DNA of 64,000 nt from positions 203,818,581-203,882,580 of the forward strand of contig OY992537.1 of NCBI GenBank assembly GCA_963921195.1, written 5' to 3'. Every line of letters begins with the position of its first letter. The first letter of the stretch is position 1. The translations under genes and the position numbers were made by a program. The DNA comes from Pegoplata infirma. Its lineage: Eukaryota > Arthropoda > Insecta > Diptera > Anthomyiidae. Of the stretch, positions 10,653-21,830 are shown in pieces. The notes below the pieces were generated by a model. It was not told the origin of the DNA, searched no databases, and saw only the letters and a list, made by a program, of their open reading frames with translations.

Positions 10653-12395
10653 TAGAGTTTTTCTTTTCCCGGACTTTTTCATTTCCCGGGAAAGCGGGAT
10701 TCATTTTTAAATTTCCCGGGATCCCGGGAATTCCCGCAAAACTAAAAACCCAAATTGTTTGTCAAAAAAATATATAAAAACCTTATGAATGTGATTACAC
10801 TACTTATAATGTTTATTAACACTATACAAATCTTATTTTGTACCTTTAAAACAAAAAAAAAAAAAATTGTAGACAAAAAAGTAACAATTTTTGTTACACA
10901 GTTTTTATAAAAAAACGGACCAAATATGTCGAAGTCTTTTAAAAGTATTTTTAAGGGAATATGTTATTTCACATCGCTTTATCTGTTTTAATAATAAAAA
11001 ATTTAATCATTTATTATAATTCATCTCAGTTCTCTTTTACAATTGAATTTCAACGTTTTGCCTCTAAAAAACATTGAAACTGATTCAGAGGAATTTCTCA
11101 ATTATGGTTCTGAAACTGAATGTAACAGTTTCAGAGAAATGAAATTATAAAAAAATTTACCCCAAAATAATATTAAAATTATTAAAACAATTTAAAAATT
11201 CTGGTTTCTAAAAGAAAAACCCGTTAATTTCAGAGTCATTCCTTACACAGATTTTATATCAATTTATCGATTTAAAAAGAATCATGTCCAGAGACATAAA
11301 TATTTTCTTTAGAAACAAATAATCCTACTGCAAATTTTTCTAATGCGGATCTCAGAAAATTATTTTTCAGCTTCTGAAAAAAAAGTATCAGGTTCTGATA
11401 ATAATATCCTATCGAAGATTTAGATATTGTGAGACTTTTTGCATTTCGTAAGTCTCAGATTTTATGACTGTTTTTACTTAAAAGGCCTCTCTTGGAATAC
11501 TTTTTGGTCCCTTCTGGTCCCTGCGTTCGTTTCTGCCATCAATTATCAAGAATTTTAATAAAATCTCTAAAAAATCACATACAAAATAATCAATATCCCA
11601 ATAAACACAAGAACGATATGATAGCGTAAACGTTATTACCTATAAGATACTTGAAGCGAATAACGAAAAAATAAATTCCAAACGAAAATTGGAATATTTA
11701 TATTTGAAATAAATTTTAACATTTTCACAAATTATTTTATTTATTAAAAAAAATATTGTGAATATAAAATGTAATTGTTCTAAAAGCACAAACGTGCTTT
11801 TATTGTATTTTTTTTTGTCAATTATCTTAGATATAATTCAACTATTAAAGGACTCCAAACTGTAAGTACTCATGTCTTATTAATATTTTCAATAAAATGG
11901 CGCGGTCAAATTACATTATTGGAAACATAATTGCTAATAATATTGATAATTATATCACCAACGATATCACCAACGGTATCGCCAATGATATCACCAACGA
12001 TATCGCCAATGATATCATAATCGCCTGGAATAACGATATATTTTCGATACTAGACTGGACAAAGGCGATTCTACTATCGTTCTACCGATAACGAAAACGA
12101 TATCACTTTTTCATTGGAAAACGATATCATAAGGAAAGGTACACTTTAGAACGAAAACACTATCGTTTTCGTATCACTTATAATAATCACTTATGATAAT
12201 GAATATCACCTAGGTGATATTGCTTCGATATCATAACGGTATCGTTTGGTTTATTGGGTAGATGTCTAAAAATCAACAATTTCAAAGAAACGAAAATTCG
12301 CGGGAATTCCCGCTCTATTTCCCGGGATTTCGGGATCGAAAATTTACGGGAATTCCCGGGAAATTCCGTCCCAGGAATTTCCGTGAAAAACTCTA
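10653..12395. mobile_element. Non-autonomous hAT element, 8-bp duplication AGTGCAAT
   Basis: The ends are TAGAGTTTTTC (10653) and GAAAAACTCTA (to 12395), an 11-bp perfect inverted pair. After removing the insertion at 12397-12985, AGTGCAAT flanks both sides (10645-10652, and the base before plus 12989-12995). An 8-bp duplication is the hAT hallmark. Subterminal regions at both ends are rich in CCCGGGA/TCCCGGG motifs. The 1.74-kb interior has no transposase; it includes CGATATCACCAACGGTATCG-like short tandems at 11940-12030. Confidence 0.8.
11940..12240. repeat. GATATCACCAACG short tandem repeats
   Basis: Four to five 12/24-bp units (GATATCACCAACGGTATCGC type), followed by CGATATC/GATATCG-rich sequence. 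It lies inside the hAT element and gives a low-complexity open frame that is not a gene. Confidence 0.6.
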
Positions 12396-12396
12396 A

Positions 12397-12985
12397 CAAG
12401 GGAAGTATCTCAACCCTTATAAACCGATTTGCCTGAAACTTAAAATATATATCAAAGAAACAATTCTAAGGTTGGGGTGTCTCGGCTTATCGGCCATATC
12501 AGGGATTTAGGGGTTCAAAACATGGGTCAAAAAATGGCGAAAAAATCGTTTTTTTGTATATTTCAGCCATTTCTTTTTAAGAAACTATATGATGTTTTCA
12601 TATGAGAAGAAAGGTTTTTTTAATGCCTATCCAATGGTGGCATAACCTTGTAAAAATTCGGCTTCTTTAAATATTTTTTTCAGAAAAATGTGTAAATTTT
12701 GGGGGGTACTTATGTGAAGACATAGACCTACGATATCCATATGGATAAGAAATATTCTTTATCAAATTTAAGTCGACCCGTATTTTTGCCCTAGACGATA
12801 TTCCTGTTAGATCGGAAGTTATCAAAATTTTCCCGAAGGTCTACATGGTTTCATAAGGGGACAACGAAATTTTTAAACACCGATATGGCCGATAAGCCGA
12901 GACACCCCAACCTTAAAATCATCTCTTTAATGTATATTTTAAGTTTCAGGCAAATCGGTTCATAAGGGTTGAGATACTTCCCTTG
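12397..12985. mobile_element. Palindromic element, TAA duplication, CAAGGGAAG ends
   Basis: Inverted ends CAAGGGAAGTATCTCAACCC (12397) and its complement (to 12985) are flanked by TAA on both sides (12394-12396, 12986-12988). Both arms extend about 110-140 bp (CGATTTGCCTGAAACTTAAA; GGGGTGTCTCGGCTTATCGG). 589 bp, non-coding. It landed exactly at the right edge of the hAT element. A second, truncated copy is at 378-772. A TWA duplication suggests PIF/Harbinger-like or CACTA-like transposition; the class is not proven. Confidence 0.75.
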
Positions 12986-12988
12986 TAA

Positions 12989-13095
12989 GTGCAATGCTTC
13001 CGAAACGATTTTCAAATTTAGAAGTTTTTAATATTAAAAATGAAATAGTTAAATATAAAATAGCTTCAGAAGAAGTATTAAACGTTATTTTGTAA
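12989..13095 (+). pseudogene. hAT transposase C-terminus, part 2
   Basis: This continues the frame broken at 10652: after the shared AGTGCAAT the codons read MLPKRFSNLEVFNIKNEI, then VKYKIASEEVLNVIL and TAA (13093-13095). Removing the two nested elements restores one uninterrupted C-terminal reading frame of about 50 further codons. This confirms both the transposase assignment and the order of insertions. Confidence 0.65.
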
Positions 13096-13867
13096 AAAAA
13101 ATTATATAAAACGTTTTAATAACTCTTTCCATTATAAATGGATTTTAACATACTAATTACAGTACTCAACAAAAATTGTTTTTTTTTTTTGCACAGAGTT
13201 CAAGGGTACATTTTCTAAATTACACAGTACAACACATGATTAGCCAACTCAATTCTGTGAACTGTATGTGAAATTAGACCCAAAAAGAAGAATTTCTGCA
13301 TCATTCGTTTTGTCTGCTTACCTGCGAAAATATTTTTAATATCGATTTGAAGTTAGTACTATCGTATAGGGGAATTTATCACGTTTTAGGCCCTGTTGTT
13401 TGACATAGCTCGACAACCACTAGCCCGATTTAGTTGAAATAAATTTTAAAAAAATAAGAATTACAATTCCCTTAATCTGTTCATATATTGTTTTCCAATA
13501 CAAGTAACACTTTCGAAGTTAAAAATGAATGTATGAAGGGAAAAAAGTATTTTTTGCCTAAAAATTTATTTTTTTTTTTTTTAAAAATACATAAAAAATC
13601 CAAAATGGAAAAAAGTGTCTAATCTTATAACTTTCGCGTAAAGTCACATGACCTATGAGCAAAATAAGGCATAGATCATGAAAATCGATGCACGCGTTTG
13701 TCATTTATTCACAATTAAGTAAATGTATGAATTTCAAAAATTTGCTCGAGATATGCACAACATTATTTGGAGAAAACATTGACACCTTTTTCATGATTCT
13801 GAGAATTAAAAAAAAAAGGAATAAACAAAAGGTTATTTGATTTTTATGATTGCGGTAGCAAAGTAAT

Positions 13868-14183
13868 AAACGCTAATAAATGTACGTGGACAATTAAAAG
13901 GAAAAAATGAATGTGGACTACTACCTGGCTACCTGCATGATTTTTTTACAGAAATTGCACCCACATTTATGAGTGCTCATGTTTTGCAATGTTTCGAAAA
14001 ATTTAAAACGCACACGTGCTGAAACGCTAATAAATGTACGTGGACAATTAAACGGAAAGTGGACCTTTTTATTATTTGGGTTTTTCCGGTGGCTACCTAT
14101 ATGATTTTTTTTACAGAAATTGCACCCACATTTAAGGGTGGTCATTATTTGGAAAGTTTTGCACAGTTTGAAACGTACAAGTG
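13868..14183 (+). repeat. Two tandem ~155-bp units upstream of transposon gene
   Basis: Both units start with AACGCTAATAAATGTACGTG and contain TTTACAGAAATTGCACCCAC, CATTTATGAGTG / CATTTAAGGGTG and AAAACGCACACGTGCTGAA / AAACGTACAAGTGCTGAAT. They lie between the left TIR and the gene start, where promoter or transposase-binding sites would be expected. Confidence 0.7.
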
Positions 14184-14389
14184 CTGAATCAGGTATATAG
14201 CCAGCCGCCCTTAAAATATGCGCCCATTTATAAGTACCTGGCAGAAAAATATTCAAAAATACGTAGTATTTATAGGTGTGCATTGATCGATTTTTGGCAT
14301 TCAGCCAGTGCCGACGAACGCGAACAGTAAAAGTGATTTTTCTCCAGTTTTTTAAAAGTGAATAACAACAAAACATAAAATATATCAAT

Positions 14390-16358
14390 ATGGAAAACAA
14401 CAAGTGCCCAAATTTGGATGAATATTGTTACGTTTGTGGTCATATCGTCCGAAAAATACAGAAAAAAGATCGAAAAAATTTGTTTACTGAGCAATTCAAA
14501 ACCGCGTATTGTAATTAATTCGATGAAGCAGATTTAAGTGGTGCAAATTTTACGCCGAACACAGTGTGCAACAGTTGTTATACTACCCTTCTAAAATGGA
14601 TTCACGGAAAAAGTAGAAAGTTCTCTTTTATGAAGTCAGTAATTTGGGTGGAAGACACAACTGGACATGATGAATCCAGGTGCTATGCATGCATAAATTT
14701 TCGTCCTGGATTAAACAGACAACAATTGAAAACAAAAGTATACACTGCTGCATTTACTGCCACACTTCCAGTGCAACGCCCTGCTGATACCGATGCACCT
14801 AAACCTCCGAGTACGGATACTGTGTCCCTGCTAGCCGAAACCGTTTTCACCAATCCGACCGACTTGGATGATGCTGATTGGATACCCGATATTGAAAATA
14901 GTGCACCACAACCGCTACCACAAATCGAAATGGATTACATTGTGGCCAAGCTGGGACTATCACAACACGACTCCGAATGGCTGACATCATTTTTGAAGAG
15001 AAGAAAACTCACACAGCAAAATGTCAGCGCAACATCATACCGACAACCCCAAGCTGATTTTCAGAAATTTTATTCCGTTGACGAAGCAAATACGTTCACG
15101 TACTGCCATGATATCCCAGGTTTAGTGAAAAAATTGGGAATGGATTATATCGCTGGCTACTGGCGTTTATTCATCGATGGTTCAGTTACTAGTTTGAAGG
15201 CTGTGCTGCTGCACAAAAAAAATAAAAAACCATGCATTCCATTGGGATTCAGCACAACTATGAAGGAAACGTATGAAGCATTGGGCGAAATTTTGAAGAA
15301 AATCAAATACGATGAACATAAATGGAACATTTGTTGCGATCTGAAGGTGGTCAACATACTACAAGGGATTATAGAAATGGGCGGATATCCAAAATACTTC
15401 TGCTTCCTTTGTAATTGGGATTCACGATACAAAGGAAATCAATATCAATGTAAAGATTGGAAAGGAAGAACTCCCGAGCTCAACAAACAATTAAAATTAC
15501 GCAATGAACCTATGATAAAGGACCTGGATGATATTTTGTTGCCACCGCTCCACATGAAACTGGGAATAGCTGGGAAATTCGTTGAAGTGGTGGTCAAAAA
15601 AGTTAACGGCGCCTTTGACTGTTTGAAATCCATCTTTCCGAAACTCAGTGATGAGAAAATTAAAAACGGTACGTATCGTACTCTGTATTTCAATATTGTC
15701 ATATCTAAATTTGTTAATTTCTATACATTCGCATTACCAATAATTTTTTCGTTTTTCTTATGTATTTAAAACAGGTATTCTCAATGGACCTGATATTCGG
15801 AAATTGATCAAAAGTGATTCCTTCACACATTTGCTTTCAGAGCATCACGACCACCAACATGCATGGAACGCATTGAAAGAAGTAATAGAAGGCGTTCTAG
15901 GATAGAACCGTGTCCAGCGAGAAGAGATACAGCAACGAGTGGACAGGTTGCTGTTTTATTTCGAAAAAATCGGTGCATCCATGACGCTGAAATTGCATTT
16001 CTTGCACCACCACCTCGATACTTTTTTGGCACAATCACCTCAGGAATCAGACGAACAAGGAGAGAGGTTCCACCAGGTGACCATGCCATTTGAAAAGCGG
16101 TTCAAAAGCAAAAAATTGGATGCATTGCTTGCGGAGGTTTGTTGGTGGAGTTCCACAATTATGCAGTTTGAAGAAAGCACCGAAGATGAAGATATTGAAA
16201 TTGGTGGACACAGTGAAAGAAACACGCCCTTGAATAGTATGTGTATCTCGGATGACGATACAGACTCAGACCATGAATATGAACAACCTACGAAGAAAAC
16301 AAGATCATCAGAACCACAAGCGTCAACTTCTACAAGGATGGATATTGCCAATAATTGA
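14390..16358 (+). pseudogene. Transposon-encoded protein (putative DDE-type transposase), two exons, two stops
   Basis: Exon 1 runs 14390-15668 and exon 2 15775-16358. The intron (GTACGT...ACAG, 106 bp) joins a split Gly codon in frame. The N-terminus has Cys pairs (YCYVC near residue 13; CNSC near 60; CYAC near 98), likely a zinc-binding module. Further on come FIDGS (D near 263), CCDLKVVNILQGI (D near 317), CFLCNWDSRY, LPPLHMKLGIAGKF and, in exon 2, HFLHHHLD and EQGERFHQ. The two D and the E of GERFHQ are candidate catalytic acids; this is inference. The CDLKVV..CFLCNWDSR and GERFHQ motifs recur in many uncharacterised arthropod and hydra proteins, which fits a transposon family. The C-terminus is acidic, Ser-rich and has a KKTRSS basic patch. 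Two in-frame stops, TAA 14516-14518 and TAG 15903-15905, break the gene; the rest of the frame is intact, so inactivation is recent. Confidence 0.75.
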
Positions 16359-17042
16359 AAACATGTTCTAAATTTTGTTTTTATGCATATTATAATTGCG
16401 TATTAATTGCATATTATTTTATTTTCATTAAGTTTTTATAAATAAAGTTTTTTTTTGCATGATAATTTTTTAATTTTTATTTTTATTTTTATTTTTATTT
16501 TAAGGGTGGTGGCTATAACTGATTTTTGAAATTCATACCTTTACTCAATTGCGAATAAAAGCGAAACGCGTGCATCGATTTTTATGATCTTTGTCTCATT
16601 TTGCTCATAGGTTATGTGACTTTGCGAAAAAATAACTAGACTTGAAACTTATTTCCGTTTTGTATTTTTTATGAGTTTAATAAAAAAAAATTATTTTTCT
16701 TCATGCGCTTATTTTTAACTTGGAAACTGTTGCTTGTATAGGAAAAAAATATATGAACAGATTAAGGGAATTGTAATTCTTAATTTTTTAAAATTTATTT
16801 CAACTAAATTGGGCTAGTGGTTGTCGAGCTATGTCAAACAACAGGGCCTAAAACGTGATAAATTCCCCTATACGATAGTACTAACTTCAAATCGATATTA
16901 AAAATATTTTCGCAGGTAAGAAGACAAAACGAATGATGCAGAAATTCTTCTTTTTGGGTCTAATTTCACATACAGTTCACAGAATTGAGTTGGCAATCAA
17001 TTAACTGAAAAATGTTGTACTGTGTTATATCATCAGAAAAGT

Positions 17043-17278
17043 TTTAAAAATTTTTATTTTTTATGGACCAAGTTCCGGATCAGTTCCGGATTATTGCCAT
17101 AAACAGGATTTCAACTGACGGACATACAGACAGACAGACGGACATGGCTAGACCGACTTAAAATCGATCAATGATCATAAATATATATACTTTAGGAGGC
17201 TCTAGACCAATATTTTGATGTGTTACATACGGAATGACAAATTTATATATACCCTCTATAACTAGAGTAGGGGAAATA
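17043..17278 (+). repeat. INE-1-like 3' fragment
   Basis: 3' end only: ACAGACAGACAGACGGACAT, CTTAAAATCGATCAATGATC, ATATATACTTTAGGAGG, and a decayed terminal hairpin TATACCCTCTATAACTAGAGTAGGGGA ending near 17278. Confidence 0.7.
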
Positions 17279-17699
17279 CAAATTAAACAAATTGTTTTTT
17301 GGGACTTTTTGGGACTTTTAAAAAATTTTCAGGATTTGGGCGATTTTAGACATAAAGTTTATTTCTGTCTTTTATTATTTAACAAAATTTATTTTTTTGA
17401 AATGAAAATATTTGTTTTTAAGAAATCTGAACTAAATTGAATTTTAGCAATATTTTACATCCGATTTGACGACAAAGCCAAAAAAAAGTCTGGCAACACC
17501 TTTAACATGACGAAGCAAAAAATGTACACACACATGCTATGCACATAAAAATAACTATCATTTTTTTTTATTATTACTTAACAAACTTTTTTTTAATTAA
17601 ATTAAGATTTTGTTTTACATATTTTAAAATTTTTTTGTTTTTTTTTTCATTTTTGTTATTTTTTTTCATTTTCATTTTCTTTGTTATGTATCTACACAA

Positions 17700-17880
17700 A
17701 ATAATTTAGGGTTATGTTGAAAACACCTAAGAGTTTTTTCAGAAATTTACTCATAACTTTTAAAATACTTAACCGATTTCAAAAGAAAAATACATCAGTT
17801 TCTTCCTGGGAAAATTCCGCAACTTTTGGTACCCCATTCGTTTAAATCGGTTCCGTATTATTTCCAAAAACGTGATTTCA

Positions 17881-17911
<31 letters not shown>

Positions 17912-18053
17912 GACATTGCTAGATCAACTTAAAATCGATCAAGGATCATGAATATATACACTTTATGGGGTCCTAAACCAATATTTCAATGTGTTACATA
18001 CGGAATGACAAACTTATATATACCCTCTATCACCAGAGTGGAGGGTATAAAAA
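17700..18053 (+). repeat. INE-1-like 3' portion
   Basis: An internal region with TCATAACTTTTAAAATACTTAACCG, the microsatellite GACGGACGGACGGACAGACA (17885-17915) and the intact terminal hairpin TATACCCTCTATCACCAGAGTGGAGGGTATA (to 18053). The preceding 17279-17700 is AT-rich filler. Confidence 0.75.
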
Positions 18054-18059
18054 CGTAAT

Positions 18060-18930
18060 TTACAAAAAAAAAAAGTTTTACACCCTTTTTCATCCCTCAT
18101 TTTAAAATTATAATGACAAATTACACTATTTCAAAAATTTGTCCTTCAATATCATTCAAAATTTTCAACAAAATATTTTGATAAAACTTTCAAATATATT
18201 TATTTACATCCTTTTTTTCCTTATATGGCAAAATAAAAATGGAAAAATTAGGGGAGATCATTTTCCGTCACCAGTGTCATCCTAGGACAAGTACAAATAT
18301 TTTAAAAATATTTTCCAAAATGTATCCATTAAATCTTTGAAGTCCTTTTCAAATGAAACAGGATCACGAAATCAAAAACTACATTCTAGATTACATGATC
18401 AATTATTTTTATTTATGCTTTCTATTTATTTATTTACAACTCATTTTTAATAAATTCAACCTAACCGAGAACTGGTAACAATGACCGTCGTCTCGTTGTA
18501 GCGAAAAAAACCAAGGGTTCTGGTGGGAATCGAACCCACGATCCCCACGTTGAAAGGCTAGCACGCTACCAACTAGCCTACGGGGGCCCCTAAAATAAAT
18601 GAAAAACTATAAAAGCAGTTTTATTCCATTTGATCTCTACTTTAAGACGTTGATCATCCGGTTCATGTTTAATATTGGCTGACGGACAATATTTCTTTCA
18701 TTTGCTATCACTAACGTCATCCTACGACAAGTACAATACAAAAAATACTTTATAAAATTTAATCCTTTGAAACTTTAAAGTACTTTTAAAAGAAAACAGG
18801 AACACGAAAAGAAAAATTGTAAATGCAGTTTTATTACATTAAGTCTGTAGTTTCAAACGTATCCGGTTCGAGTTTAACGATTTGTTTTTCATTTTTGTCG
18901 GACGGTGAAATTATTCCATGAGAATATCAT
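18060..18930. repeat. AGGATCACGAAAT dispersed repeat, copy with nested SINE
   Basis: Two direct homologous segments (about 18110-18420 and 18600-18860) share CCAGTGTCATCCTAGGACAA / ACTAACGTCATCCTACGACA, GAAACAGGATCACGAAAT / AAAACAGGAACACGAAAA, GTAAATGCAGTTTTATT and ATCCGGTTCATGTTTAATATTGG. The same family forms a palindrome at 21322-21830. A tRNA-derived SINE (18440-18595) interrupts the first segment. Confidence 0.65.
18440..18595 (-). mobile_element. tRNA-derived SINE, family B, copy 1
   Basis: On the minus strand a box-A-like TAGGCTAGTTGGTAGCGTG and a box-B GGTTCGATTCCC with a TψC stem (GTGGG..CCCAC) are correctly spaced. The acceptor stem does not pair, so this is a SINE head rather than a functional tRNA. 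The tail (TTTTTTTCGCTACAACGAGAC, then ACCAGTTCTCGGTTAGG) is shared with the copy at 24275-24405. Confidence 0.65.
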
Positions 18931-19075
18931 AGTTTTAATTAGTAAAAAAAAAAAAATAATGACCTCGAGCTAAAATAAACCTACTCAAAAGTCTAATATT
19001 TTAAAGCTCAAATAAAACAATTTCTATTTTTAAATCAAAATAATCAGAATTTTAAAATTTAACATTAAATTCTAA
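18931..19075 (+). repeat. CTCGAGGTC foldback family, one end
   Basis: It contains GAGAATATCATAGTTTTAAT, TAGT, an A run, ATAATGACCTCGAGCTAAAA and TAAACCTACTCAAAAG. This end module recurs at 54190-54310, 54640-54720 and 56780-56870. No opposite arm is seen here. Confidence 0.65.
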
Positions 19076-19227
19076 GAAACATCAATGTCAAAACATTAAC
19101 AACATCCCAAAAACTACTCTGTAATTATACTTTATTAAAATTTCCTTTTCAACACTTTTATATTTCAAGTTTTCATATAAATTTATAATATTTCCTTTAA
19201 TGTGTGCTTGTTTTTTTTTTTTTGTAG

Positions 19228-19325
19228 ATCTTCCAAAATTTGGTGAACCATTACAAAATGTTACCGTACCCGTTGGCCGTGAAGCTGTTTTACAATGTGT
19301 TGTGGATAATTTACAAACCTACAAG
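19228..19325 (+). CDS. DIP family Ig protein, Ig domain 1 first half (exon B)
   Basis: The acceptor is TTTTTTTTTTTGTAG. The two leading bases AT complete the split Asp codon of exon A; then 32 codons read LPKFGEPLQNVTVPVGREAV and LQCVVDNLQTYK, ending at AAG|GTTGGT (phase 0). This is the A-to-C strand part of an Ig domain: NVTVPVGR is the typical strand A'/B lead and LQC holds the first disulfide cysteine. It joins exon C in frame as ..DNLQTYK-IAWLRVDTQ... This is a standard DIP Ig1 reading. DIPs are cell-surface adhesion proteins that bind Dpr proteins through Ig1 to specify neuronal partners. The Ig1 wording resembles Drosophila DIP-theta as I remember it, less so DIP-eta, but the paralogue is not settled. 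The donor lacks the usual A at +3. Confidence 0.9.
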
Positions 19326-19602
19326 GTTGGTTAAAAATAAATTTATATATTTTTTGGTGTTGGTGTTTTTTGGTTTTTATGATTTTTGCAAATATTTAAA
19401 CAATTTCACACAAAACACAGCAACTAAATTAGAGAATGTTCTAAAAAAGATAATCAAAATAGACGATATTTTCTTATACGAAAAAATCTTCAATTTTGAT
19501 TATCTTTTTTAACGATTCGTTCTTTCTTTAAAGAAAGAATTGCATATTATGATTTTTTTTTTTTTTTAGAACCGTCTCTTCATGTTAATAAATTTGTAAA
19601 TG

Positions 19603-20179
19603 GGGCATTCCATGTCAAATCGGACACTTTGACATTTTTTTTTTAGATTTTCCTAATTTGTTTACAGTTTTTAGTACCCTTCGAAAACTCCTTCGTCGTA
19701 AATTTTCAGATTTTTTTGATTAAAAAAATTTAAAAAAATAGTAATAATCGTTATCCCACAATCCTCCTGGGCAAAAAATTTGTAGAATCGATAGAAGCTT
19801 TACACAAAAAAATTTCAAAAAAAGTAAAGAGTACAAACATTTTCAAAAATGAGATTTAAATTTTAAAACTTAAAAATCGCATACTAGAGCGCTTTTAAGA
19901 ATTTTTTGGGATTTTTTTTTTAAAAGTACGTAAAAAAACAAAAATGTTGAAAAAAGAAATTGAAATTTGGACCATTATTGAAGAAGTTATGAGTAAAAGA
20001 AGTTTGAGTAAAGGAACAAACTATCAATTTTTAAAAATTCGATATCTTTTGAACGGGTCATCAAAAAAATCTGAAAATTTACCACGAAGGAGTTTTCGAA
20101 AGGTACTAAAAACTGAAAACAAATTGGGAAAATCTAAAAAAAAAAATGTTCAAAGTGTCCGATTTGACGTGGAATGCCC
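19603..20179. mobile_element. MITE with ~120-bp TIRs, AATG duplication
   Basis: Ends GGGCATTCCATGTCAAATCG (19603) and its near-complement (to 20179) extend about 120 bp inwards (AAAACTCCTTCGT..GTAAATTTTCAGA). AATG flanks both sides (19599-19602 and 20180-20183). 577 bp, non-coding; the 85-codon frame inside follows the TIR and is not a gene. A truncated, inverted copy is at 45711-46140. The superfamily is not assigned. Confidence 0.8.
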
Positions 20180-20199
20180 AATGTATGAATTTCTATTTT

Positions 20200-21300
20200 G
20201 ATTCTAATTTTTTGACGATTCCTTCTTATAAGAATGTGCGATTCTTTCTTTCGATCAAGTTTTTTTTTTTTTTTTTTTTTTTTTTTGAGGACCTTCTCTG
20301 ACTACATATGATTGATTTTACTGTTTCCATATAAATATTTTAAGTTTCCTTGTTTTTTTTTGTTGTGTGATTTACTGACATTAAACACGCACCTGTAAGT
20401 TTTTTTTTTTTTTATTTATAAATTTTTTTTACTTTCCTTTTTGTTTTTTTTTTTTTTTTGTTTTCTGCCTCTTTAGGCAGATAATGGGTTTGTCTTTTGT
20501 CTAACAACTTTTGACCCTTAACAAGAGGACTAAACAAAAAAGGATAACAGGAAACAGTAAAAATAACAGATAACGATTACAGTAAATAAACTCTAAACCA
20601 ACAACAACAACAACACACCTAAGGACTTTGTAATATTTGATAAGCTCAAACAAACTCAAGGGTATTGTTTCGTAGATGTTTTTTTTTTTTTTGTAAAAGG
20701 TTGACCCTTAACACATTTTTTCCTTTATTGACTTCTCAACCACATCTTTAAGTGGTGTCAGGTTACATTTTTAACAATAAATGTTAAAAAAAATTCAATT
20801 GATAAAGAAATGTCAAAGTTATTTTTATTACAAGAGTTTTTTTTCTGAAGTCAAATATATTAATACTTTAATAGTTTTGGAAAATATAATTTAAGAGGAA
20901 TATATCTTTAATCCTTTAGTGAACACTCAAAAAAAAAATACATACATAAATGCAGTTTTTGGGATAATTCTTAGTATTATTTTACCAATTACCTAAGTTT
21001 TTTAGATAAAAAAATTATTGAGTTTTACCAAAAACACTTGGTAGTTTGTAATTTTTTCAAAAACTGTCACAATTTGTATACCATGCAATTATTGTTAGTG
21101 GTAGAGTGTTTATTACAGTTTTTTATCACGTTTAATAAAAAACTTTAATTCATTACACCTACCGACAAAAATTAAAAAAAAAAGTCGTTAAAGACTAACC
21201 GTCAAATTCATGAAAGTTAGAAGAGGCTAATTAAAGGTTTATAAAGAAAATTATGTATGGAAATTCGATTAATAAACCTGTTATTAAATGCATATTTTTT
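20200..21300. other. AT-rich intronic spacer
   Basis: Long T runs (20260-20290, 20400-20460), a CAACAACAACAACA stretch at 20605 and two TTGACCCTTAACA occurrences (20510, 20700). No gene, clear element ends or RNA gene was recognised. Confidence 0.5.
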
Positions 21301-21321
21301 TATGAATTTGGACGTAAATGT

Positions 21322-21830
21322 AGTAAAACTGCACTTAAAGTTTTTCTTTCCGTGATCCTGTTTCCTTTTGAAAAGACTTCAAAGTTTTAGAGGATTAAAT
21401 TCTATAAAATATTTTTTCATTATTTGTTATTGTCATAGGATGTCACTAGTGATAGCAAATGAAAGTGGAAAATCTCCCATAATTTGCCTATTTTATTATT
21501 TTTACATATCAGGAAAAAGGAGGTAAATGTATCCTTTAATATCATTTAAAATGCATCATTCAAAATCATTCAAAATTTTCAACAAAATGTTTTGATGAAG
21601 TTTTCAAATAACTTTATTCACATTCTTTTATCCTGATATATGGTAAAATAAAAAACTGGAAAAATTATGGGAGATCCTCCTCTTTCATTTGCCATCACCA
21701 GTGTCAAATACAAATATTTCAAAAATATTTTACAAAATGTATTCTTTAAAAACTTGAAGTCTGTTTCAAAGGAAACAGGATCACGAAATGAAAAACTGTA
21801 AATGCAGTTTTACTCCATTTAATTTCTTCT
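21322..21830. repeat. AGGATCACGAAAT family, palindromic copy
   Basis: Left: AGTAAAACTGCACTTAAAG, TTTCCGTGATCCTGTTTCC, GACTTCAAAG. Right: ACTTGAAGTC, GGAAACAGGATCACGAAA, GTAAATGCAGTTTTACTCC. The arms are inverted over at least 100 bp around an axis near 21575, and the middle contains inverted CATTTGCTATCAC/GTGATAGCAAATG blocks. Non-coding foldback related to 18060-18930. Confidence 0.7.

Larger units (their letters stand above)
13222..17025 (+). mobile_element. 3.8-kb DNA transposon with ~0.5-kb terminal inverted repeats
   Basis: The left end CACAGTACAAC (about 13222) and right end GTTGTACTGTG (to about 17025) are inverted. TTA sits on both sides (just before the left CACAG and after the right CTGTG). 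The arms match for about 500 bp (left 13222-13745, right 16530-17025); landmarks such as TTTAGGCCCTGTTGTTTGAC and GATGCACGCGTTT occur in both with scattered differences and small indels. The interior carries one gene (14390-16358) on the + strand. CACNG ends with a 3-bp duplication recall CACTA-group transposons, but the protein does not read as a classical EnSpm transposase, so the superfamily is left open. Confidence 0.8.

Noticed and set aside
13921..14494. Minus-strand frames of 160 and 74 codons with repeated CGCNFCKK.
   Set aside because: They lie over the 155-bp tandem and the start of the + strand gene; the repeated peptide reflects the DNA duplication. Some doubt remains, because the repeat C-G-C-N-F-C-K-K looks regular, but there is no further support.
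15157..16351. Minus-strand frames of 85-103 codons and the alternative plus-strand frame at 15863.
   Set aside because: Shadows of the transposon gene at 14390-16358, whose motifs lie in the + strand frame.
18521..18590. Possible functional tRNA gene on the minus strand.
   Set aside because: The TψC arm and boxes fit, but the acceptor stem does not pair and the flanking tail recurs at 24275-24405, so it is a SINE head.
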